From Caryophanales bacterium UBA1427 (GTDB lineage: Bacteria; Bacillota_I; Bacilli_A; ML615J-28; CAG-313), in the NCBI GenBank assembly GCA_002329485.1, contig DCTZ01000009.1:16756-26459 (forward strand): DNA of 9,704 nucleotides. Reading direction: 5' to 3'. The position numbers and the translations under genes were made by a program. The stretch's first letter is position 1. Each line of letters starts with the position of its first letter. Under the pieces are notes generated by a model. It was not told where the DNA came from, did not search any database, and saw nothing but the letters and a program-made list of their open reading frames with translations. Below are positions 1 to 5,937 of this stretch, in pieces.

Positions 1-348
1 TTTGATTAAAATAAAGACTACGAATGCGATAATAAGGAAGTCGAGCACCGCTTGAAGGAAACGGCCGTAGTAGATTGCTGAAGTTAAGGCTGGTTGACCG
101 TATTCATCGAGAACCTGAACACCGTTGTCGATAATCGGTTTGGAATTCCATAATCCGAATCTTAATCCGGAAAAATCGATCCCGCCCAAAAGGGCACCGA
201 TAAACGGCATCAAAATATCATTGGTTAGTGATTTGACAATCGAGGTAAAAGCACCGCCGACTACGATACCGACCGAAAGATCAATAATACTTCCTCTCAT
301 GATAAAAGTCTTAAACTCTTGCCAAAATGAACGTACTTTTTTCTTCAT
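1..348 (-). CDS. mscL: Large-conductance mechanosensitive channel MscL (3' end cut by window edge)
   Basis: MscL is a homopentameric inner-membrane channel that opens under high membrane tension and releases solutes during osmotic downshock. The 116 visible codons start at ATG (348-346), preceded by GGAGGG at 353-358 with a 4-nt spacer. The reading frame is open to the window edge, so roughly the last 20-30 residues of a usual 130-150 aa protein are missing. The conserved TM1 signature begins RGSIIDLSVGIVVGGAF (residues 18-34). L24 and I28 sit where E. coli has the L19/V23 hydrophobic gate. NDILMPFIGALLGG (43-56) follows, then an extracellular loop with YYGRFLQAVLDFLIIAFVVF (93-112) as TM2. 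The gene is last in the luxS-led run seen here, 21 nt after the OlsB-like gene, so co-transcription is likely. Identification is from family motifs and is secure; only the C-terminal cytoplasmic helix is unseen. Confidence 0.96.
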   Translation of the reverse strand, partial: MKKKVRSFWQEFKTFIMRGSIIDLSVGIVVGGAFTSIVKSLTNDILMPFIGALLGGIDFSGLRFGLWNSKPIIDNGVQVLDEYGQPALTSAIYYGRFLQAVLDFLIIAFVVFILIK

Positions 349-369
349 ATTTCCCTCCACATTAGTTTT

Positions 370-1128
370 TTACTTAATTAAACGTTTAACAAAGGTTTCA
401 TTGAAATTTAATAAATCCAAAAAAATAAAAACATCTACCGAATTAAAGGGAATGTCCACAAAATAACCGTCGCCGACTTTGGCCCCCATAGCCAAATACC
501 CTTTAATCAATGGGGGAATTTCCTCCAAGGCTTTTTGAGGGTCAACTTCCGCCAATCCCAACCGATTCATCGGTCCCGAGGTTTCGCCGATAGCTTTCGG
601 ACAATATTCGTTATCGATTAAATAGTTGTGATATAAGAATGCCAGACCGTTTTGATAAACCGTTGGATCTGTGCCGTGGAAACTGGCGGTTCCGAAAAGG
701 AAACGGATTTGATTGGCTTCCACATACTGAAGCAAAAACTTCCAAATCAATTTTAAGACAATACTTCCGCGATACTCTTTTTTTACCACCGCCCGTCCCA
801 ATTCCAAAATCGGATAAGGCGATTGTTTTAAAGCCGTGATGTCGTATTCCTCTTCCGTTAAAAACCCCCCAAGCGGTTCGACATGGTGTTTTTGCATCAC
901 CCGGTAAGTACCGACAATTTCATTGGTTTCTTTGTCGATGGCAATGATATGATCGCAGTATTGGTCGTACGGACTGTAATCGGTACCTTTTTCGTTTAAG
1001 TTATCTTTATTGTATTCGAGCACAATTTCTTGGTAGCGCATCCGTTGGACATCTTCAAGCTCTTTCGGATTAGTTTTGTCGAGCAAACGCACTTCAAATT
1101 GTCCAACTATTAGGGGTGTGATAGTCAT
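370..1128 (-). CDS. OlsB-like GNAT-fold N-acyltransferase (ornithine lipid / N-acyl amino acid type)
   Basis: This 252-aa protein resembles the OlsB/COG3176 acyltransferases, which transfer a 3-hydroxyacyl chain from acyl carrier protein to the alpha-amino group of ornithine, giving lyso-ornithine lipid. Supporting motifs run in the family order: MRYQEIVLEYN (30-40), DHIIAIDKETNEIVGTYRVM (59-78), ELGRAVVKKEYRGS (108-121; OlsB has ELGRSCV..EYR), FGTASFHGTDP (145-155) and IPPLIKGYLAMGAKVGDGY (204-222), followed by VDIPFNSVDVFIFLDL. There is no membrane segment. The start ATG at 1128 has GAGGA seven nt upstream, and the gene lies 17 nt after the alcohol dehydrogenase stop. No PlsC-like OlsA partner, which would add the second acyl chain, is in the window. 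The true acceptor amine (ornithine, another amino acid, or something else) cannot be read from the sequence. The family is well supported; the ornithine specificity is inference. Confidence 0.82.
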   Translation of the reverse strand: MTITPLIVGQFEVRLLDKTNPKELEDVQRMRYQEIVLEYNKDNLNEKGTDYSPYDQYCDHIIAIDKETNEIVGTYRVMQKHHVEPLGGFLTEEEYDITALKQSPYPILELGRAVVKKEYRGSIVLKLIWKFLLQYVEANQIRFLFGTASFHGTDPTVYQNGLAFLYHNYLIDNEYCPKAIGETSGPMNRLGLAEVDPQKALEEIPPLIKGYLAMGAKVGDGYFVDIPFNSVDVFIFLDLLNFNETFVKRLIK

Positions 1129-1145
1129 TTTTTCATCCTCGATTT

Positions 1146-2315
1146 CTATTTTGCAATTTCAAAAATTTCGATTATTTGATTCTTGTTTAAAGGAATGATA
1201 CCGTTTAATGTATCATTCTGGCCCAAAGCTTTTTCGGCCATTTTTTCAAAACTGGTTTCGTCGATGTCAAGTTCGCTTAAACGAACCGGCATGCCAATTT
1301 GCCGGAAATATGCTTCCAGACGGATAATTCCTTCGTAAGCGGCTTCTTCCTCTGTTAAACTTTTGCTTACATCCATAACCTGATAAGCAAAACGGGCAAA
1401 GCGGGCGGTAAAATGGCGGTAAACATATTTGGCCCACGCCGGGAACAAGACCGCAAGCCCCGCACCGTGCGCAACCCGGTCAAACATACCGCTTATTTCA
1501 TGTTCCAAACGGTGCACGGTAAAATAGAGTTTTCCTCCCAATCCTGTCAAACCGTTATGGGAGAAACTGCTCGCAAGCATCAAAGTTGCCCGAGCTTCGT
1601 AATCGTTCGGGTCGGCAATCGCTTTTTTGCCGGCTTCCATTACCGCTTTCAAAAGACCTTCCGCCAAATGACTGGCTAGTTCCATATCGGAAGTATCAGT
1701 AAAATAACGTTCCAAAGTATGCATCATAATATCCACGATTCCGCAGCCCGTCTGGTAGCGGGAAACCGAGAAAGTCAGTTCCGGATTCATGACCGCAAAA
1801 AGCGGACGGATAATATCGCTGTTAAACCCGCGTTTTAACCAATTATCAGAATTCGTCAGCACGCAGGAATTGCTTAGTTCGCTTCCCGCGGCGCTGATGG
1901 TTAAAATTACCCCGACCGGCAGCGCTTTTTGGGGAGTTAATTCATGCAAGCTGAAGCGCCAAATATCTTCGTCCGTGCAGGCGCCGACCGCCGTGGCTTT
2001 GCTGGAATCGATAACGGATCCCCCTCCCACCGCAAGCACCAAATCCACTTGTTCGGCTTTGGCAAGTTGGATGGCTTTCCTTACCAAGGAAACTTTGGGA
2101 TTCGGTTCGACTCCTCCCAGTTCCACAAACGCAATACCTTGTTCCTTAAGGGAAGAAACGATTCGGTCGTACAAACCGCTTTTTTTAATCGAACTTTGAC
2201 CGTAATGCAACAAAACTTTCTTAAAGCCATATTGTTTAATAATCCGGCCGATTTCGCTTTCCCGGTTTCGGCCGAAGAAAATTTTCGTCGGTGAATAAAA
2301 ATCAAAATTAATCAT
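1146..2315 (-). CDS. Iron-type (group III) alcohol dehydrogenase, BdhA/YqhD-like
   Basis: This 389-aa cytosolic NAD(P)H-dependent oxidoreductase interconverts aldehydes and alcohols, typically as a fermentative butanol/ethanol dehydrogenase or a broad aldehyde reductase. The N-terminal half binds the nucleotide: GGVEPNP (67-73) and GGGSVIDSSKA (97-107, with D103) are the family's cofactor motifs. The C-terminal helical half binds the metal. By comparison with YqhD, the ligands should be D195 and H199 in GIVDIMMH, H268 in VHRLEHE, and H283 in RVAHGAGLAVLFPAW; all four are present. The length is normal for the family. The ATG at 2315 follows AAAGGA with a 9-nt spacer. It sits 32 nt after the TVP38 gene and 17 nt before the OlsB-like gene, without a terminator, so it is probably in the same transcript. 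NADPH versus NADH preference and the substrate cannot be decided from sequence, so no gene symbol is given. Confidence 0.92.
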   Translation of the reverse strand: MINFDFYSPTKIFFGRNRESEIGRIIKQYGFKKVLLHYGQSSIKKSGLYDRIVSSLKEQGIAFVELGGVEPNPKVSLVRKAIQLAKAEQVDLVLAVGGGSVIDSSKATAVGACTDEDIWRFSLHELTPQKALPVGVILTISAAGSELSNSCVLTNSDNWLKRGFNSDIIRPLFAVMNPELTFSVSRYQTGCGIVDIMMHTLERYFTDTSDMELASHLAEGLLKAVMEAGKKAIADPNDYEARATLMLASSFSHNGLTGLGGKLYFTVHRLEHEISGMFDRVAHGAGLAVLFPAWAKYVYRHFTARFARFAYQVMDVSKSLTEEEAAYEGIIRLEAYFRQIGMPVRLSELDIDETSFEKMAEKALGQNDTLNGIIPLNKNQIIEIFEIAK

Positions 2316-2347
2316 CCCGTATCATCCTTTCTGTGTTTCCTAATGGT

Positions 2348-3067
2348 TTATGCTTTATTTCTTAAGACTTTGGTTTCCAAAAAAGTGATAATCGGACGGT
2401 AAAAGATAATTCCCACGACCGCAAGCACAATCGTAATAATCGTATAAGTAAGCGAATGGGTGAACTGGCCGCTAATCAGATGATGGCCAATTAGAGTCGA
2501 CAATAGCAGCGAAGGAATTCTGCCGATTAAAGAAATAATCAGGAAGCGGTGCAGCTTGACCGATGTCGCCGGTCCCAAATAAATCAATACATCTTTCGGA
2601 GTGCCGGGTAAAAGAAAGGCAAACAAAAACAATGCTTCCGCCTGTTTGGCGCTTTTGATAAATTTAAACTTCTCCGCATTCTTTTCGCTCACAAACAGAT
2701 TGATAATCGGTTTACCGAGCAAGCGCACCAAATAATAGATGATGACCGTGGCAATCGCAAGACCGATCCAACAGACGATGATGCCCCCGATTACTCCGTA
2801 CATCATCCCCATGACAACTTCGACAACTTCCCCGGGCAAAAAGGCGATGACCACCTGCAAAACCTGAAGACCAATCATAATCAATAGCCCCCACCAACGG
2901 AAAGAATCAATCCAGGCGCGAAATTCGATTTGTTTTTGGGTATTTTCCAAGGCTTTGACATAGGGCCAAAGTTTGACGGTTCCGTAAACCATCAAAACAA
3001 CGAATATTACAATGAATATGCCAGAAATAACCGCTGGCGTAATTTTTTTCTTGGTTTCCTGTTCCAT
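2348..3067 (-). CDS. TVP38/TMEM64 (DedA-like, SNARE-associated domain) membrane protein
   Basis: This polytopic membrane protein belongs to the VTT/DedA superfamily, whose studied members translocate lipids (for example undecaprenyl phosphate or phosphatidylethanolamine) across membranes. From the ATG at 3067 it is 239 aa. It has an N-terminal TM (about 12-32), a re-entrant/helical segment carrying AFLPGEVVEVVMG (75-87), hydrophobic stretches at about 90-115 and 145-165, the conserved FLLPGTPKDVLIYLGPA (151-167), GRIPS (182-186), and a last TM at about 206-226. A TTG six nt upstream would add two residues. I prefer the ATG because AAGTGG at 3074-3079 is six nt before it but directly abuts the TTG. 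The gene lies 12 nt after the DUF554 stop, so translational coupling is likely. The family is clear; the transported lipid is unknown. Confidence 0.88.
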   Translation of the reverse strand: MEQETKKKITPAVISGIFIVIFVVLMVYGTVKLWPYVKALENTQKQIEFRAWIDSFRWWGLLIMIGLQVLQVVIAFLPGEVVEVVMGMMYGVIGGIIVCWIGLAIATVIIYYLVRLLGKPIINLFVSEKNAEKFKFIKSAKQAEALFLFAFLLPGTPKDVLIYLGPATSVKLHRFLIISLIGRIPSLLLSTLIGHHLISGQFTHSLTYTIITIVLAVVGIIFYRPIITFLETKVLRNKA

Positions 3068-3073
3068 AAACAA

Positions 3074-3079
3074 CCACTT
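3074..3079 (-). promoter_or_regulatory. Ribosome binding site deciding the TVP38 start
   Basis: AAGTGG, read on the minus strand, lies immediately after the TAG stop of the DUF554 gene (3080-3082) and six nt before the ATG at 3067. It is a weak Shine-Dalgarno but the only candidate. It leaves no spacing for the alternative TTG at 3073. Its position right after a stop codon suggests that ribosomes finishing DUF554 re-initiate here. Confidence 0.55.
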
Positions 3080-3790
3080 CTAGAATATTCTTCCCAAAAT
3101 GTAAGAGATGATAGAAAAAAGCAAAGCCGGAAGCATATTGACGGTTTTGATCTTCTTTTCGGACAAAAAGTTCCAACCGATGCAAATTACCATGATATAC
3201 CCCAAAATGGCAAACGGCTGATAAAAAACCGGATCGGTCAAATAATCATAAGCCACCAAACAAAGCCCGGCAATAATCCCCTGATAAACCAACACGGAAA
3301 GCGAAGCAAAGATTACCCCGAAACCGATGGTTACCGTTAAAATAAAGGCGGTTACTCCGTCAATGACGGCCTTCAAAAACAAGATTTCGTGGCGGCCGAG
3401 AACCGATTCGGTCGTACCGATGATGGCCATCGCGCCGACGCAAAAAATTAGCGAAGCACTGATTAAACCTTCCGAAAAAGCGCTTCCGCCCCACCGGGAG
3501 GCCAGTTTTTCGCTAAACCTGGTTACCCGATCGTCCAATTTAAGCAATTGGCCTAAAATGGTGCCGAGCACCAAATTGATGAGCACCTCCAACTCGTAGC
3601 GGCTTTCCAAAACGCCCTGATCGACAAAAAGCATATTTTTCAAGACGCCGGTCAAACCGATTAAGGCGACAAAAATGCCGATAACCTGCAGCAGGGGTTT
3701 TGCATCGATTTTTTTCAGAAATTTTTGGGCAATTAATCCCAAACCCGAACCGATTACCACCGCAATACCATTAACGATTGTCCCTAACAT
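3080..3790 (-). CDS. DUF554 family membrane protein (YdfK-like)
   Basis: This 236-aa polytopic membrane protein belongs to the DUF554 family, whose function is not established. Family landmarks are GTIVNGIAVVIGSGLGLI (3-20), VLGTILGQLLKLDDRVTRF (74-92), the most conserved block GLISASLIFCVGAMAIIGTT (108-127), KAVIDGVTAFIL (140-151) and NMLPALL (218-224) near the C-terminus. About six or seven hydrophobic segments cover almost the whole chain. The ATG at 3790 is preceded by AGAGG (3796-3800), whose first base overlaps the last position of the luxS stop codon, so the two genes are almost certainly translated from one message. A small transporter or channel role is sometimes guessed for the family; nothing in this sequence decides it. 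Length and ends fit the family, and no defect is seen. Confidence 0.88.
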   Translation of the reverse strand: MLGTIVNGIAVVIGSGLGLIAQKFLKKIDAKPLLQVIGIFVALIGLTGVLKNMLFVDQGVLESRYELEVLINLVLGTILGQLLKLDDRVTRFSEKLASRWGGSAFSEGLISASLIFCVGAMAIIGTTESVLGRHEILFLKAVIDGVTAFILTVTIGFGVIFASLSVLVYQGIIAGLCLVAYDYLTDPVFYQPFAILGYIMVICIGWNFLSEKKIKTVNMLPALLFSIISYILGRIF

Positions 3791-3799
3791 ATTAACCTC

Positions 3800-4291
3800 T
3801 TAGCGGGGATATTCCGTTTGGCGTGCTGTCGGATTAAGCAAAAATTCCTCAAGATACTTTTTCGCATAAGCTTTGGCTTCGGCCAAATTCATATCTCGGT
3901 AATTGCCGCACTCTTTTTCCGTGGCGCCCGGAACAACTCCGTTGTATTGGGTAATATAGTTAAAGGCAGAGCGCAATAACGGAACCAGTTCAAGCGGTTC
4001 ATAGTAGCCTGCCATCACCAAATAAAAACCGGTACGGCAACCCATCGGACCGAAATAAATGATTTTTTCTTTGACATCCGGTTGATTGCGCAAATAATAA
4101 GCCCCCAAATGTTCAAGGGCATGCATGGCGCCGGTTGAAAACTCCAAACCTTGGTTCGGACGTACCAGGCGAATATCATAGGTCGTTATTACTTCTTTTC
4201 CTACCTTGTCAATCCGGGAAACATATAATCCGGGAATGAGCTTGGTATGATCGACTTCGAAACTCGGAATATTTTCGAAAGTTTTTTCCAT
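3800..4291 (-). CDS. luxS: S-ribosylhomocysteine lyase LuxS (AI-2 synthesis)
   Basis: LuxS is a cytosolic metalloenzyme that splits S-ribosylhomocysteine into homocysteine and DPD, the precursor of autoinducer-2, as part of the activated methyl cycle. The 163-aa protein carries every expected catalytic element: the HALEH metal motif with H57 and H61 plus the general base E60, the catalytic cysteine C85 in GPMGCRTGFYL, and the third metal ligand C128 in EKECGN. VDHTKL (with H15) and DIRLVRPN (39-46) match the substrate-binding parts of the family. The GLYVSR stretch (21-26) is of the variant common in gut-type Firmicutes and bifidobacteria. The ATG at 4291 has TAGGAGGA with a 7-nt spacer. It has its own extended -10 promoter and is the first gene of the run to mscL. 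No Pfs nucleosidase is in the window. Confidence 0.97.
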   Translation of the reverse strand: MEKTFENIPSFEVDHTKLIPGLYVSRIDKVGKEVITTYDIRLVRPNQGLEFSTGAMHALEHLGAYYLRNQPDVKEKIIYFGPMGCRTGFYLVMAGYYEPLELVPLLRSAFNYITQYNGVVPGATEKECGNYRDMNLAEAKAYAKKYLEEFLLNPTARQTEYPR

Positions 4292-4315
4292 GAAAAAATC
4301 CTCCTAAATGCCAGT

Positions 4316-4324
4316 ATTATACCA
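4316..4324 (-). promoter_or_regulatory. Extended -10 promoter for the luxS-led gene run
   Basis: Minus-strand TGGTATAAT is a perfect extended -10 (TGnTATAAT). It sits in the 40-nt gap between cls and luxS, about 25 nt before the luxS ATG, giving a leader of roughly 18 nt that starts just before the ribosome binding site. At a 17-nt spacing the -35 would be about GCCCTT, a poor match that lies in the 3' end of cls; extended -10 promoters tolerate this. No terminator separates cls from luxS, so read-through may add to expression. Confidence 0.72.
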
Positions 4325-4331
4325 TAAACCG

Positions 4332-5831
4332 TTATAATAAGGGCGTAAAAAGATTGGCAAACCCCTGGAATATTTTGTTGATTAAAGAGCGTTTGCGCCA
4401 CTCGGTTAGTTCAATCCGGGTCGACTTCGATAAATCCTGCGCAAAATCGTGGACCAAATCTTTTACGCTCGCATTTTCGATTAAGACCGTGGCTTCGAAA
4501 TTGATATTGAAACTGCGGGGGTCAAAATTGACGCTGCCGACCGAAGCGATTTTGTCGTCGATAATCAACACTTTGGAATGAACAAAAACATTGGTGTACT
4601 CGTATATTTCCACGCCTTTTTGCAACAATACTTCGTAATACGATTTGGTGGCCTGGTTGACCCAAAACTTATCGGGTTTACCCGGAACTAGGATGGTCAC
4701 GCTGATTCCGGATTCGGCAGCCGTTTGCAAAGCATAAAGCATTTCGGGTTCCAACATCAAATAAGGGGTCGTGATTTTGATGCTTTTTTTCGCATCGGTA
4801 ATCATTTTGAAATACACTTGCTTAATAATCGGTTCTTCGTAATCGGGACCTGATTCCAACACGACTACCTTGCCCCGTTCTTTTACTTTTTCGTAATGGT
4901 AAGTCGTATCCAACCATTTACCGGTGGCAAAATACCAGTCTTTGATAAAGATATTGGTTAAACTGATTACGCCCCTGCCTTCCACCAACAGATGGGTATC
5001 GCGCCAAAAGCCGAACCTCCGGCTTTTGTGATTGTATTCGTTGCCGATATTTAAACCCCCGATAAAGCCGACTTTTCCGTCCACTATCGTGAGTTTTCGG
5101 TGATAGCGGAAATTGATAGCATTGAAGAAATGCAGGGGAGTCAGCCGTTCGAACGGCACGACATGGGCACCCGCGCTTTTCAGCTCGTTGACCAGTTTCC
5201 CCCGAAACCATTTCGAACCTACAAGGTCGTAAATTAGATAGACTTTAACGCCCTTTTGGGCTTTTTCCTTAAGGATTTCCATAATCTCACGCGAAATCAA
5301 ATCGCGTTTGATGATATAAAAAGCCATATAAATGGAATCTTTGGCTTCGCTTAAGCGTTTTAACAGTTCTGGAAAAAACATATCGCCGTTCGTCAGTACT
5401 TTGGTTTTGGTGTCGCCTTCATAAGGCGTCCGGCCGCTCAGCCGGTGGGCATAACCGAAAATATCGTGAGCGGGTAAATCGATATCGACACCGGGTTCAT
5501 GCAACAAAAAGGTTTTATCTTTAATTTTAGGACGATCGAGTTGGATAAATTTCGTTTTGTAATCGCGCGCCACAATCAGATAGATAAAAATACCATAAAT
5601 CGGTATCAGAATCATGATGGCAAGCCAAATTACTTTTCGCTGGCTGTTATCGTTTTTGCTTAGGATGGTCAGCATGATAATAATGGTCGCAATAATATTG
5701 ACCGTATGCAAGGCATTGAAAATGATGGCATAGCTGCCTTCCCATTCTTTATTGCCAAATACAGTGAGTAAGACGGCATAAATTGCCAAAACGAAAATGA
5801 AAAGCGAAATTAAAAGGGAACTCTTTTTCAT
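4332..5831 (-). CDS. cls: Cardiolipin synthase (phospholipase D family)
   Basis: This membrane enzyme condenses two phosphatidylglycerol molecules into cardiolipin and glycerol. The 499-aa protein has the classic bacterial layout: N-terminal hydrophobic segments (about 5-25, 36-57 and 68-88), then two PLD catalytic halves. HKD motif 1 is H244, K246, D251 in RYHRKLTIVDGKVGFIGGLN. HKD motif 2 is H418, K420, D425 in VHSKVLIIDDKIASVGSVN. Both are intact, each followed by the usual glycine/asparagine-rich strand. The length is typical (about 480-510). The ATG at 5831 has GAGG eight nt upstream. The gene has its own promoter directly after the clpB terminator. Other PLD-family phosphatidyltransferases are possible, but the N-terminal membrane segments and length favour Cls. 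It stands upstream of a run containing several other membrane genes. Confidence 0.95.
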   Translation of the reverse strand: MKKSSLLISLFIFVLAIYAVLLTVFGNKEWEGSYAIIFNALHTVNIIATIIIMLTILSKNDNSQRKVIWLAIMILIPIYGIFIYLIVARDYKTKFIQLDRPKIKDKTFLLHEPGVDIDLPAHDIFGYAHRLSGRTPYEGDTKTKVLTNGDMFFPELLKRLSEAKDSIYMAFYIIKRDLISREIMEILKEKAQKGVKVYLIYDLVGSKWFRGKLVNELKSAGAHVVPFERLTPLHFFNAINFRYHRKLTIVDGKVGFIGGLNIGNEYNHKSRRFGFWRDTHLLVEGRGVISLTNIFIKDWYFATGKWLDTTYHYEKVKERGKVVVLESGPDYEEPIIKQVYFKMITDAKKSIKITTPYLMLEPEMLYALQTAAESGISVTILVPGKPDKFWVNQATKSYYEVLLQKGVEIYEYTNVFVHSKVLIIDDKIASVGSVNFDPRSFNINFEATVLIENASVKDLVHDFAQDLSKSTRIELTEWRKRSLINKIFQGFANLFTPLL

Positions 5832-5863
5832 TTTATCGTCCTCTCTGATACTTTATCCCTACT

Positions 5864-5872
5864 ATTATAGCA
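5864..5872 (-). promoter_or_regulatory. Extended -10 promoter of cls
   Basis: Minus-strand TGCTATAAT is a perfect extended -10, 32 nt before the cls ATG. It directly follows the T-run of the clpB terminator. At a 17-nt spacing the -35 would be TTTTCC (5887-5892), which lies inside the descending arm of the terminator hairpin and matches the consensus poorly. The terminator and promoter are therefore physically merged. Confidence 0.7.
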
Positions 5873-5873
5873 T

Positions 5874-5910
5874 AAAAAAAGAAAAGGGAAAACAAAAATC
5901 ATTTTCCCTT
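5874..5910 (-). terminator. Intrinsic terminator of clpB
   Basis: On the minus strand AAGGGAAAA (5902-5910) pairs perfectly with TTTTCCCTT (5884-5892) around a 9-nt loop. It is followed by TTCTTTTTTT (5874-5883). It begins 27 nt after the clpB stop. A nine-base-pair stem plus U-run is a standard rho-independent terminator. Confidence 0.9.
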
Positions 5911-5937
5911 GCAAAAGTAGGATGAATAATCGGTCGT

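Noticed and set aside
125..466. Plus-strand open frame of 113 codons spanning mscL and the OlsB-like 3' end.
   Set aside because: It is antisense to two well-supported genes with no ribosome binding site; a shadow.
3068..3073. TTG start that would extend the TVP38 protein by two residues.
   Set aside because: The only Shine-Dalgarno-like sequence (AAGTGG) abuts it with no spacing, whereas it is six nt from the ATG at 3067.
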